A DNA stretch of 64,000 nucleotides from Vibrio sp. STUT-A11 (GCF_026000435.1 NZ_AP026763.1:124001-188000); one strand, 5' to 3'. Shown: positions 35,082 through 43,187, counted from the first letter of the stretch. Notes: generated by a model not told the origin, from the letters alone. A program made the numbers and translations.

Positions 35082-35173
35082 AAACAGGCATCGAGAACAA
35101 ACACGCATGAACCCATCCATGGGGCTTCGATTTGCCATCCATGGCAAATCGAGTTTGTTTATCGACACCTGTT
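35082..35173. repeat. 92-bp palindromic extragenic repeat
   Basis: Outer arms (ACAGGCATCGAGAACAAAC at 35084-35102 and GTTTGTTTATCGACACCTGT at 35153-35172) are imperfect inverted copies. Inside lie CCCAT/ATGGG at 35112-35123 and a perfect 12-bp stem TCGATTTGCCAT / ATGGCAAATCGA at 35127-35152. It codes for nothing evident and looks like a dispersed palindromic unit. Copy number cannot be judged from this window, where I see only one copy. Confidence 0.7.
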
Positions 35174-35217
35174 CCCTGACCAGTTAATTTTCCAGATTGG
35201 TATAATTTTTAATATCT

Positions 35218-35250
35218 AAAAAGGGCTGATGTTTTCACATCAACCCTTCT
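35218..35250 (-). terminator. terminator of rsd
   Basis: On the minus strand AAGGGTTGATGT pairs with ACATCAGCCCTT and is followed by T5. The single G-T wobble pairs only on this strand, fitting the direction of rsd. Confidence 0.85.
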
Positions 35251-35273
35251 GCTATAGATTCGCCAGAGTTCGT

Positions 35274-35765
35274 TTAAGCCCCTGGTGGCATAGCTAAACT
35301 ATCAGAGATCTGTTGAATCAATTGATCTTCTACTTCGAAACGAGTCTCGAGAATCTCTCCAACGAGCGACATGTCTGAATTGAAGTCAGGCAACTCATCA
35401 TCTTCTGTGACTTCAGAGTATTTATCGTTAAAGTTCAGCAGTGGCTCCGTCGTAATGACGATTTTTCCGTACGTCTGATTGATTTCGTCTGTCACGATAA
35501 AGCCGGTCGATTTCCAGCGATCCATGACCATATCGTAAATTTTGAAATGGCCTTCAGAGATATAGTCGACCAGATGTTGGCAGAAGTTTTGCAACTCGGA
35601 AGGGGTAGGAAGTTCAATCACGTTAGTTTTCGAACAAGGTTGCAGCGCTGCAAGCTTACAGTATTCAACGATCAGCGATTGTCTCGTTTCTAACCAGTGA
35701 TCAATGACATCACTGGAGCCACCCCACTGGTCTTGTGTTTGTTTGAATTTTTTTAGCATGACCAT
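35274..35765 (-). CDS. rsd: Rsd/AlgQ anti-sigma70 factor
   Basis: Binds region 4 of sigma70 and frees core polymerase for alternative sigma factors in stationary phase. It is 163 aa (E. coli Rsd 158) and all helical. GSSDVIDHWLETRQSLIVEYCKL, LPTPSELQNFCQHLVDYISEGHF and EILETRFEVEDQLI match the family. Two ATG codons (35765 and 35759) follow GAGGGC. The second (MLKKFKQ) has the more usual spacing, so the true protein may be 161 aa. It is divergent from nudC, as in E. coli. Confidence 0.93.
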   Translation of the reverse strand: MVMLKKFKQTQDQWGGSSDVIDHWLETRQSLIVEYCKLAALQPCSKTNVIELPTPSELQNFCQHLVDYISEGHFKIYDMVMDRWKSTGFIVTDEINQTYGKIVITTEPLLNFNDKYSEVTEDDELPDFNSDMSLVGEILETRFEVEDQLIQQISDSLAMPPGA

Positions 35766-35943
35766 GCCCTCATGATCGGTTCGCCATTTGGCAAACGTAT
35801 CCTTTGCATAGCAAAGTTAGTAAAGTTATTACAAACTCTTGTCCTTACTAAAATTTATAGTTTCATATTTACCTAACGATAAACTCTAGTATGAAATTAG
35901 ATTGCCAGTAAAATGGTTGAACTTCAAGCAAAGGGAGGGTGTC

Positions 35944-36738
35944 ATGTTAAGAAAAGGTGATGTTAAGCGCGTAGAAAATGCGCATTGGTGTGTTGTTTCA
36001 GGAAGTGAAATTTGGCTGGTGGATGGTGCTGTTCCTTTTGGCTCTGCGGAACAGTTCGCGTTGCCGGAAGTTGGTGCAAGAAAAATTGGTGAGTATCAAC
36101 AGCATCCGGTTATGTGGGTAAACCTAGCCGATCTAGAACAAGATTTACCGATGACTTCATTGCGAGATTGCCTGCATTTTCCTGAAACGCTCTTTTTGCT
36201 GCTAAGTAAGGCTATTCAGTATGGACACATGACGCAAAGTTTACGTTTTTGTCCTCAATGTGGTGGTCGGAACTTCATCAATAATAATCAGCTAGCTATG
36301 CAATGTGGCGAATGTAGAACGCTACACTACCCACGTATCTTCCCATGCATTATCGTCGCTGTACGTAAAGAGAAGCAGATTCTACTGGCGCAGCACCCAA
36401 GACATCGAAACGGTATGTATACCGTCATAGCGGGCTTTCTGGAGGTCGGAGAGACGCTAGAAGAGTGTGTTGCGCGTGAAATACACGAAGAAACCGGTGT
36501 ATACGTAAAAAATATTCGTTACTTCGGCAGTCAGCCTTGGGCGTTTCCATCCAGCATGATGATGGCTTTCTTAGCAGACTATGAGTCTGGGGAATTAAGC
36601 CCCGATTATACAGAATTGTCAGATGCTCAGTGGTTTAATGCTGATGAGATGCCAGATGTCGCTCCAAAAGGCACGATTGCCCGAGCACTTATAGAGCAAA
36701 CCCTGCAAGATATTAAAGCTAATCACTTGGGCAAGTAG
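35944..36738 (+). CDS. nudC: NAD(H) pyrophosphatase / RNA deNADding Nudix enzyme
   Basis: Hydrolyses NADH to NMNH and AMP, and removes NAD caps from RNA 5' ends. It is 264 aa from the ATG at 35944, set by the strong AAGGGAGGG site just before it; the open frame reaches back to 35902. A zinc ribbon has four cysteines (CPQCGG and CGECR). The Nudix box runs from GFLEVGETLEEC to REIHEETGV. The NADH-specific signature SQPWAFPSSMM follows. It precedes hemE, with an unusual opposite-strand hairpin between them. Confidence 0.95.
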   Translation: MLRKGDVKRVENAHWCVVSGSEIWLVDGAVPFGSAEQFALPEVGARKIGEYQQHPVMWVNLADLEQDLPMTSLRDCLHFPETLFLLLSKAIQYGHMTQSLRFCPQCGGRNFINNNQLAMQCGECRTLHYPRIFPCIIVAVRKEKQILLAQHPRHRNGMYTVIAGFLEVGETLEECVAREIHEETGVYVKNIRYFGSQPWAFPSSMMMAFLADYESGELSPDYTELSDAQWFNADEMPDVAPKGTIARALIEQTLQDIKANHLGK

Positions 36739-36740
36739 AT

Positions 36741-36810
36741 AAAAAAAACCCTCCGAGAGGGAGGGGGTAAGTAAGATGTCGTTATGAGATGCTGAGTACT
36801 AGGTACTCAG
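36741..36810 (-). ncRNA. candidate small RNA between nudC and hemE
   Basis: The minus strand contains, in order, a possible promoter (TTGTTC at 36840-36835 with TATAAA at 36816-36811, or TACAAT at 36822-36817), a perfect 8-bp hairpin CTGAGTAC-CTA-GTACTCAG (36810-36792), a single-stranded pyrimidine/A-rich stretch, and a GC-rich stem CCCTCC/GGAGGG ending in T8 at 36748-36741. Both flanking genes run the other way, so this terminator has no protein gene to serve. The layout is that of a Hfq-type sRNA of about 70 nt. Expression is unproven and I recognise no known family. Confidence 0.5.
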
Positions 36811-36989
36811 TTTATAATTGTAGTTTTCGCTAGCGAACAAATTTTTAACACTGATACGGATTGGGCGCAAATTAAGCGTTGATTTAAAAGTTAATAACAT
36901 GATCCAGGTTGCAAAGCACACAGCTATTGGCCTTAAATCAGTGTTAGAATACGCCCTTTAAAAGAAAGCCTAACAATTGGAATTACGGA

Positions 36990-38057
36990 ATGACTGAATT
37001 AAAAAATGATCGTTATCTGCGTGCTCTACTGAAAGAGCCTGTAGATTACACGCCAGTATGGATGATGCGTCAGGCAGGTCGTTACCTACCAGAATACAAA
37101 GCAACACGTGCACAAGCGGGCGATTTCATGTCTTTGTGTAAAAACGCGGAGCTGGCGTCTGAAGTAACGCTTCAACCTCTACGCCGTTTTCCTCTTGATG
37201 CAGCAATCTTGTTCTCAGACATCCTGACTATCCCTGATGCAATGGGACTTGGTCTGCGCTTTGCAGCGGGTGAAGGCCCAGTGTTTGACAACCCAATCAC
37301 TTGCAAAGCAGACGTGGAAAAAATTGGCCTTCCCGATCCAGAAGGTGAGCTGCAATACGTGATGAACGCAGTGCGTCAGATCCGTAAAGACCTAAAGGGT
37401 GAAGTGCCACTGATTGGTTTCTCTGGCAGCCCTTGGACACTCGCGACTTACATGGTTGAGGGTAGTAGCTCAAAAGCGTTCACTAAGATCAAGAAGATGA
37501 TGTACGCGGAGCCACAGACACTGCATCTATTGCTTGATAAGCTTGCCGACAGCGTCATTGAGTACTTGAATGCGCAAATTAAAGCGGGTGCGCAATCGGT
37601 GATGGTATTTGACACATGGGGTGGTGTACTGACTCCTCGTGACTACAACTTGTTCTCACTGCAATACATGCACAAGATCGTTGATGGTCTAATTCGTGAA
37701 AACGACGGTCGTCGCGTACCAGTAACGCTATTCACTAAGAATGGCGGCATGTGGCTAGAGCAAATCGCAGCAACAGGCTGTGATGCAGTTGGCCTGGACT
37801 GGACAATCAACATCGCAGACGCAAAAGCACGTATCGGTGACAAAGTCGCGTTGCAGGGTAATATGGATCCATCAATGCTTTACGCTTCACCAGAGCGTAT
37901 CCGTGAAGAAGTCGCGGATATTCTGGAAGGTTTTGGTGATACTGGTACTGGTCATGTATTCAACCTTGGTCACGGTATCCACCTCGATGTTCCGCCAGAA
38001 AACGCAGGCGTATTTGTCGAAGCGGTGCATGAGTTATCAAAGCCATACCACAAATAA
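36990..38057 (+). CDS. hemE: uroporphyrinogen decarboxylase
   Basis: Removes four acetate carboxyls from uroporphyrinogen III to give coproporphyrinogen III in haem synthesis. It is 355 aa. The signature PVWMMRQAGRYLPEY, the catalytic-aspartate segment AAILFSDILTIPDAMG, the mid-protein GFSGSPWTLATYM, FDTWGG and GHGIHLDVPPEN are all present. It follows nudC as in E. coli, with a 250-base spacer that contains the sRNA candidate and probably the hemE promoter. Confidence 0.97.
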   Translation: MTELKNDRYLRALLKEPVDYTPVWMMRQAGRYLPEYKATRAQAGDFMSLCKNAELASEVTLQPLRRFPLDAAILFSDILTIPDAMGLGLRFAAGEGPVFDNPITCKADVEKIGLPDPEGELQYVMNAVRQIRKDLKGEVPLIGFSGSPWTLATYMVEGSSSKAFTKIKKMMYAEPQTLHLLLDKLADSVIEYLNAQIKAGAQSVMVFDTWGGVLTPRDYNLFSLQYMHKIVDGLIRENDGRRVPVTLFTKNGGMWLEQIAATGCDAVGLDWTINIADAKARIGDKVALQGNMDPSMLYASPERIREEVADILEGFGDTGTGHVFNLGHGIHLDVPPENAGVFVEAVHELSKPYHK

Positions 38058-38076
38058 TCTCGATTTTTCGCAATTC

Positions 38077-38106
38077 AATACCGGCATCTATTGCCGGTAT
38101 TTTTTT
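38077..38106 (+). terminator. terminator of hemE
   Basis: ATACCGGCA, a five-base loop, TGCCGGTAT and a T-run of about eight. Confidence 0.92.
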
Positions 38107-38120
38107 GTCTGAAGTTTATT

Positions 38121-38387
38121 TATACCCAAATAACCTCGAGATGCTAGGTTCAGCGAGAATGGATTGGTGCACAGACGCGGCAACGATTTGATGATCTAGT
38201 GGCTCTAAATCAAAAATCGTTAACAAAGGCTGTGATCCAAGACAACTCGCCCTTCGGGAGCGTGTCACTGACACGATTTCAGCGTCAAATCACTTGAAAA
38301 TAGCTGTCTATTCCTCTGCGTTATTTTTCTTGAACTCGAGTCAGTGACAACGCTCTGAATCCTGCATCTTGAAGTCATTTGGGTATA
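38121..38387. mobile_element. 267-bp MITE-like element with 24-bp terminal inverted repeats
   Basis: The ends are TATACCCAAATAACCTCGAG-ATGC (38121-38144) and its inverted counterpart GCATCTTGAAGTCATTTGGG-TATA (38364-38387), with 21 of 24 positions matching. The interior has no open frame of note but holds GCCCTTCGGGAGC and CACTGACACG-type hairpins. The TATACCC...GGGTATA ends resemble those of ERIC sequences. It lies directly after the hemE terminator in a gene-free stretch of about 480 bases. The remaining 155 bases to the next gene show nothing recognisable. Confidence 0.7.
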
Positions 38388-38542
38388 TGTACAGCCATTA
38401 TAGTATTTAGCCTACTATGATCTAATTACTGGTAACGCTGTACGTAATAATTTATTGGTAATTAAAACAGTCATTTATTCTTTTAGGTTGTTTGTGGTTT
38501 ATTACTCTGTACAGCGAAGAGAGTATTTAGATCATAGGTAAC

Positions 38543-39115
38543 CTAAAGCATCGAATGAATGCGACTTTGCAGGTAAGGAACGACGTCTGCCTCAAACCAT
38601 GGGTTCTTTTTAAGCCATAACGTATTGCGTGGTGAAGGGTGAGGAAGAGGGATAAAGTCCGGTTCCCAGTCCTGCCAATGTTGGACGGTTTCGGTCAGTG
38701 TTTTGGGCTTATTGGGCAGGTAGTAGTTCTGTGAATATTGGCCAATAAGTAATGTCAGTTCGATATTTGGTAGTTGTTGCAGCAGCTTTTGATGCCAGGC
38801 AGGTGCGCATTCTTTACGTGGAGGCAGGTCCCCAGAACGCCCCTTACCCGGATAACAAAATCCCATCGGAATAATGGCAACTTTGGTCGGGTCGTAGAAG
38901 GTGTCTTTATCCATATCCAGCCACTGGCGTAGCCGGTCACCACTAGGGTCATTCCACGGAATGGATGTGTTGTGGACCCGAGTACCGGGCGCCTGGCCAA
39001 TTATCAGTAGTCGGGCTTCTTTCGCTGCTTGTACGACCGGATTTGCGCCTAGCGGTAAATCGCTGGCGCAAAGCTGACAGGCTCTAACTTGCTTCAGTAG
39101 TGCGTCTAGTGACAT
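38543..39115 (-). CDS. uracil-DNA glycosylase superfamily protein with Fe-S-type cysteines
   Basis: A 190-residue protein from the ATG at 39115. A longer frame to 39169 would overlap the upstream gene, and MSLDALLKQVRACQLC is the natural start. Cys13, Cys16, Cys87 and Cys103 give a C-x2-C / C-x15-C pattern like the [4Fe-4S] site of family 4 glycosylases. GQAPGTRVHNTSIPW occupies the water-activating loop, and HPSPRN the DNA-intercalating loop. It may remove uracil or another damaged base; exact activity is unknown. It follows the dehydrogenase gene by eight bases on the same strand, so the two are likely co-transcribed. In E. coli the repair endonuclease nfi occupies this interval. Confidence 0.8.
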   Translation of the reverse strand: MSLDALLKQVRACQLCASDLPLGANPVVQAAKEARLLIIGQAPGTRVHNTSIPWNDPSGDRLRQWLDMDKDTFYDPTKVAIIPMGFCYPGKGRSGDLPPRKECAPAWHQKLLQQLPNIELTLLIGQYSQNYYLPNKPKTLTETVQHWQDWEPDFIPLPHPSPRNTLWLKKNPWFEADVVPYLQSRIHSML

Positions 39116-39122
39116 GAACGAT

Positions 39123-40046
39123 TTAATATCCTTTATCGAAATCGACTTGGTAGTTGAGTGTGAATCCATCTCGCCAGTTTAGGTAATTCTCGGCAAATAT
39201 CTCCACCACTTGCTCAGGGAAGCTGAGAGCGGCAATGTGCGGTGTGAGTGTAATTTGCGGTAATCTCCAGAAAGGATGCTCCTTAGGAAGTGGCTCTTGC
39301 TCAAAAACATCCAGAATCGCGTGCTCTATCCAGTGATTTTTAATTGCAAGTAGGAGTCCCTTGTCCTCGAGCACATCTCCGCGTCCGACATTAATCAGTA
39401 TGGCTCGGTTTAGATGACTGAGTGTTTCGCTATTAAGCAGGTAAAGGGTCTCGGGTGTGCTTGGCAAGGTGTTGACGACGATGTCTGCTTGCTTGAGGGC
39501 GCTCGTAAGTTCATTGATATGAAAAGTCTGGTTAAATTCCCCACCTGACGTTGGAATGCCAGTGCGATTAACACCGATAGTCTCTATTCCCATGGCTCGA
39601 ACCGTTTTTGCTAAGTAACTGCCTATGCTGCCGGTGCCGAGAATGACCATCTTTTTACTTTGCAGAGAAGTATAGAGGTGAGGCTGCCATAGCCGATTCT
39701 GTTGCTGCTGGTGGTAAAGGCTAAAGTGGCGATAGTGGGCGATACAGTAACCAATGACATATTCCGCAATAAGTGAGCCAAAGATCCCTCGCACATTCGT
39801 CAGGGTATAATCGCGACGCAAATCCTGCTGCATTAAGGTGTTCACTCCCGCAAAGGTAGATTGTACCCAGTCAAGTTGTGAAAACTCGTCTAACCTTTGT
39901 GATAGCAGAGGCGGATCAGCCAGAACAATCTGAGCGTCGTTCGGATCATCCGTAACGCTAAGATCGGGCAGGTTTTTCTCTGCCAATAATGTTTGATAGG
40001 TGCTTTGATGCTCTGAGAGCAGGAAAATCTTATTTGGTTGCGGCAT
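39123..40046 (-). CDS. D-2-hydroxyacid dehydrogenase (GhrA-like)
   Basis: An NAD(P)-dependent oxidoreductase of 307 aa. The Rossmann motif is LGTGSIGSYLAK. The catalytic Arg lies in INVGRGDVLED, the Glu in DVFEQEPLP, and the His in TPHIAALSFPEQV, the standard order of the family. The substrate (glyoxylate, hydroxypyruvate or another 2-keto acid) cannot be fixed. It is divergent from yjaG with about 66 bases between, and precedes the glycosylase-family gene. Confidence 0.87.
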   Translation of the reverse strand: MPQPNKIFLLSEHQSTYQTLLAEKNLPDLSVTDDPNDAQIVLADPPLLSQRLDEFSQLDWVQSTFAGVNTLMQQDLRRDYTLTNVRGIFGSLIAEYVIGYCIAHYRHFSLYHQQQQNRLWQPHLYTSLQSKKMVILGTGSIGSYLAKTVRAMGIETIGVNRTGIPTSGGEFNQTFHINELTSALKQADIVVNTLPSTPETLYLLNSETLSHLNRAILINVGRGDVLEDKGLLLAIKNHWIEHAILDVFEQEPLPKEHPFWRLPQITLTPHIAALSFPEQVVEIFAENYLNWRDGFTLNYQVDFDKGY

Positions 40047-40112
40047 TAACTTTTTTCCCTGTGATGAATCAAGTACACTTTCGCTGTTTTTTTCTTCAAT
40101 GATTGAGTGACT

Positions 40113-40700
40113 ATGCTTAAGAATCCTCTTCAGGTTCGTTTGGAAAAACTAGAACCTTGGCAACAAATTACCTTTATGGCGTGTCTGTGCGAGCGCATGT
40201 ATCCAAACTACGCGATGTTTTGCGAGAATACAGAATTTGCGGAGCCGCGCGCTTACCGAGCGATTCTTGATAGTGTATGGGAAATTCTGACAGTTAAGAG
40301 CGCGAAAGTGAACTTTGAGCGTCAGCTAGAAAAACTGGAAGAGCTATTCCCGAGTTCTGATGAGTTTGATTTTTACGGCGTATACCCAGCAATGGATGCG
40401 TGTCAGGCTCTGTCTACATTGCTGCATGGTCTGTTGGATCGCGACTACCTTTTTGACTCAATGATTAAAGTGAGCCAACAGTCGGTACAAACCGTTGCGG
40501 ATCTTGAGCAAGCTCAAGGGAGCGAGCCAATCACGAATGACAATCAAAAAGAAAACCAGGCAGTGTGCGAAGAGTGGGATGTTCAGTGGGCCATTTTCCG
40601 TCCACTACGTGAAACTACCGAGCGTGATATCAATTTGATAAAAGATCTGCGTGAAGAGTTGCGAGAAGAAGGTGTAAGCAATATTGGTATTGCGCTATAA
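40113..40700 (+). CDS. yjaG: YjaG family protein (DUF416)
   Basis: A 195-residue soluble, acidic protein of unknown function. It matches E. coli YjaG through WQQITFMACLCERMYPNYAMFCENT, VNFERQLEKLEE, FDFYGVYPAMDACQALS and the end REEGVSNIGIAL. The frame opens at GTG 40107, but the ATG at 40113 gives the E. coli-type start (MLKNPLQVRLEKLE). Position between hemE and hupA is as in E. coli. Confidence 0.92.
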   Translation: MLKNPLQVRLEKLEPWQQITFMACLCERMYPNYAMFCENTEFAEPRAYRAILDSVWEILTVKSAKVNFERQLEKLEELFPSSDEFDFYGVYPAMDACQALSTLLHGLLDRDYLFDSMIKVSQQSVQTVADLEQAQGSEPITNDNQKENQAVCEEWDVQWAIFRPLRETTERDINLIKDLREELREEGVSNIGIAL

Positions 40701-40716
40701 CTTTCCAATGAATATG

Positions 40717-40745
40717 AAAAAGGCATCCGATTGGATGCCTTTTTG
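40717..40745. terminator. terminator between yjaG and the CNNM gene
   Basis: AAAAAGGCATCC, GATT loop, GGATGCCTTTTT: symmetric T-runs serve both convergent genes. Confidence 0.92.
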
Positions 40746-40768
40746 CTGTATGTATTCCTAGATTAAGA

Positions 40769-41905
40769 CTATTTGGTGTCTGATTTGGTGTCTGATTTTA
40801 CAGTTTTAGATGATTCAGCCTGAGGTTCTTGACTCTCCAGACCTTCTTCCTCCTCGTCATCGCGGCTTTCTATCACACCGTGCTTCTCTTTCCAGCTTTC
40901 CCAACGCTGGAACGCCAGTTCTTGCATGTCTGTGCTCTTGTCTGCTTCATCGATGATCTCTTCGCCTACGAGGTGCTCAAAGATATCTTCCAGCGTCACC
41001 AAGCCTTGTACCGTGCCGTATTCATCAACCACGAGTGCAAGCTGCAGGCGGTGAGTCATCATCTGATCAAACACTTTAGGTAGCGTTGTGTTGTTCAGTA
41101 CCACTTGAATTGGACGCATCACCGCTCCAAGTTGTTTCTGACCACAACCAGATTGTTGCAGTTTAAACAGCTCTAAACGGTGTACAAAGCCGATAATGTT
41201 GTCTTTCTGTTCGCTATAAATCAACGGACGAGAGAAAGGCGTATCTTTGTGTTTATCTAAAAACTGATCGATGGTCTTGGTTGCGTTGACGCGGAATACC
41301 ACCGGACGAGGCGTCATAACCTGAGTGACGGGAACATCTTGAATACCCAATAGGTTACTCAGAATTTTTGATTCACCTTCTGCGAACTCGCCGCTTTCAC
41401 GAGCAAGAATTGCCATTGCTGATAACTCATCACGCATCTTAGGCGCGACGTGATTGCGAGATAGACGTTTGGTAATTTGCTCAGAGAACCAAACGAATGG
41501 TGTTAAAGCCCATACCATCCAACGTAAAGCGACCGCAGCGGTAGGGGCAAGCTGACGCCAGTAAGTCGCACCAATCGTCTTTGGTACGATTTCAGACAGG
41601 ACCAAGATAGCCAAGGTCAGTACCGCAGAGAAAATACCCAGCGCTTCACTACCGAATACCACGGCGGCTTGTGCCCCCGCGGTTGCCGCACCAATGGTAT
41701 GTGCGATGGTGTTAAGCGTCAGAATCGAAGCTAACGGGCGGTCGATGTCTGATTTGAGTTTAGAAAGCTGTCCAGCAGCAGGGTGCCCCTGTTGATTGAG
41801 CTGTGCGATGTAGCTTGGACTGATACTTAGTAATACTGCCTCCAGTACCGAACAGATAAATGAAATGCCGATAGCAATAGAGATATAAATGGATAACAGC
41901 AGCAT
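40769..41905 (-). CDS. CNNM/DUF21 membrane protein with CBS pair (hemolysin C/CorC-related)
   Basis: A 378-residue inner-membrane protein. The first 140 residues are a CNNM/DUF21 domain with several hydrophobic helices (including SIYISIAIGISFICSVLEAVLL and LTLAILVLSEIVPKTIG). Two CBS motifs follow (TQVMTPRPVVFRV and LALVVDEYGTVQGLVTLEDI), known to bind adenine nucleotides. The acidic tail EEEEGLESQEPQ ends in a duplicated SDTK-SDTK, from a 12-base tandem repeat at 40772-40798. The usual C-terminal CorC_HlyC domain is absent. Family members affect Mg2+/Co2+ movement; the role here is inferred. Confidence 0.85.
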   Translation of the reverse strand: MLLLSIYISIAIGISFICSVLEAVLLSISPSYIAQLNQQGHPAAGQLSKLKSDIDRPLASILTLNTIAHTIGAATAGAQAAVVFGSEALGIFSAVLTLAILVLSEIVPKTIGATYWRQLAPTAAVALRWMVWALTPFVWFSEQITKRLSRNHVAPKMRDELSAMAILARESGEFAEGESKILSNLLGIQDVPVTQVMTPRPVVFRVNATKTIDQFLDKHKDTPFSRPLIYSEQKDNIIGFVHRLELFKLQQSGCGQKQLGAVMRPIQVVLNNTTLPKVFDQMMTHRLQLALVVDEYGTVQGLVTLEDIFEHLVGEEIIDEADKSTDMQELAFQRWESWKEKHGVIESRDDEEEEGLESQEPQAESSKTVKSDTKSDTK

Positions 41906-42158
41906 AGTTGCCCTTGAAAGTAATTAGATAGTCGTTGTTTGCAGCCATTATAGCCGCGTATGTGGGGTATAAATTGCGCCAAATACGTTGGAAAGCAAGG
42001 GGATTCGGACCTTATGTGGTAACAAATTGTGAGTTAATACTCATATTATGGCTAAAAGTACGTCATAAAATCGAAAGTTCACCTACAAACCTTTGCCAGA
42101 TGGGGCATTTATGTTTTAGAGTGAGACGAATTCGATAACCTATAAGAAGGGAAACCTA

Positions 42159-42431
42159 ATGAACAAGACCCAATTAATCGACTTTATCGCAGAGAAAGCA
42201 GACCTATCAAAAGCACAAGCAAAGGCTGCTCTTGAAGCGACTCTTGAAGGTGTAACTGGCGCACTGAAAGAGGGTGACCAAGTTCAACTAATTGGTTTTG
42301 GTACATTCAAAGTAAACCACCGTGCTGCACGTACTGGCCGTAACCCTAAGACTGGCGATGAGATTCAAATCGCAGCGGCTAATGTTCCTGCATTCGTAGC
42401 AGGTAAAGCACTGAAAGAATCAGTAAACTAA
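42159..42431 (+). CDS. hupA: DNA-binding protein HU-alpha
   Basis: Nucleoid-associated DNA-bending protein of 90 aa. The beta-arm signature GFGTFKVNHRAARTGRNPKTG is intact, and the sequence is nearly that of E. coli HU-alpha (MNKTQLIDFIAEKADLSKAQ). AGAAGGGAAACCTA precedes the ATG. The 250-base region upstream holds no gene and should carry the promoter, but I cannot fix its boxes. Confidence 0.97.
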   Translation: MNKTQLIDFIAEKADLSKAQAKAALEATLEGVTGALKEGDQVQLIGFGTFKVNHRAARTGRNPKTGDEIQIAAANVPAFVAGKALKESVN

Positions 42432-42438
42432 GTTAGAA

Positions 42439-42465
42439 TGCACCGAGGTATCCTGCCTCGGTGCA
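42439..42465 (+). promoter_or_regulatory. hairpin between hupA and yjaH
   Basis: TGCACCGAGG pairs with CCTCGGTGCA in the 39-base gap, ending five bases before the yjaH ATG. With only AACTTT after it, it may be a weak terminator for hupA, and it may also hide the yjaH ribosome site. Confidence 0.6.
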
Positions 42466-42470
42466 ACTTT

Positions 42471-43169
42471 ATGAAAAAACAGCTCTTCACTTCACTTCTC
42501 CTTACTAGCCTTTCTCTTGTTGGCTGCTCATCTGTTGAAACTCCCAATCTAGAACAATTTACTCATTTCACTGGTGGCAAAACCGAAGGTGATGCAAGCA
42601 GTTTATATTGGGTGACGGAACGACTTACCCGCGTCAGTACAGCAGCAGACTATGTAACAGCGGGTGATTACGGTTGGTACCAAAGTGATTATCGCTGGGA
42701 TGACGGGGAATTACGGGAGTTGACTCGAAAGGGTGACCAGATTGATGCCAAGTTGGGTATGGTACCTTTCCAAATCCACATCCGATTCAATAAAGATGGT
42801 GAAGCGGTTTATCAGCAATATCGAGTTAGTAACAAAGTCCTGCCATTGCAGCATGCTCAATTAGAGCGTTTTAAGCAAGAAGCGAACGATGTCGTTGTCT
42901 CGGTCAAAGAAAGCTCTCGGAATGGACAAAGCCTGATTCAAGGCTACTGGAATGGTGAGTTATTGGAAACTTGCGATGGTAAGGCGTTTGCGACACTCGA
43001 ATTTAATCAAACGTTGCCGAGGTTTGTCATTGACCGATTAGCATCCGTTGATAATTACATTGCCTTTATTGGTAAAGAGTCTCGTAATAAAGTGACGATT
43101 GATGAATTACTGTTGCTTAAAGAGGACGATTTTGACTGCGTTCTGCGACCTAAACTCATTGCTGAATAA
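42471..43169 (+). CDS. yjaH: YjaH-like lipoprotein (DUF1481)
   Basis: A 232-residue predicted lipoprotein following hupA, as yjaH does in E. coli. From the ATG at 42471 the N-terminus is a textbook lipoprotein signal, MKKQLFTSLLLTSLSLVGC, with lipid-modified Cys19. The upstream frame to 42438 would spoil this and runs through a hairpin. The mature part has no membrane segment. Function is unknown. There is no good Shine-Dalgarno site, so translation may depend on hupA. Confidence 0.8.
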   Translation: MKKQLFTSLLLTSLSLVGCSSVETPNLEQFTHFTGGKTEGDASSLYWVTERLTRVSTAADYVTAGDYGWYQSDYRWDDGELRELTRKGDQIDAKLGMVPFQIHIRFNKDGEAVYQQYRVSNKVLPLQHAQLERFKQEANDVVVSVKESSRNGQSLIQGYWNGELLETCDGKAFATLEFNQTLPRFVIDRLASVDNYIAFIGKESRNKVTIDELLLLKEDDFDCVLRPKLIAE

Positions 43170-43187
43170 CCGGCCTTGCTTTGAATA

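Noticed and set aside
40772..40798. Short tandem repeat at the end of the CNNM gene considered as a phase-variable tract
   Set aside because: Only two copies of a 12-base unit, in frame and at the C-terminus, so slippage would not switch the gene.
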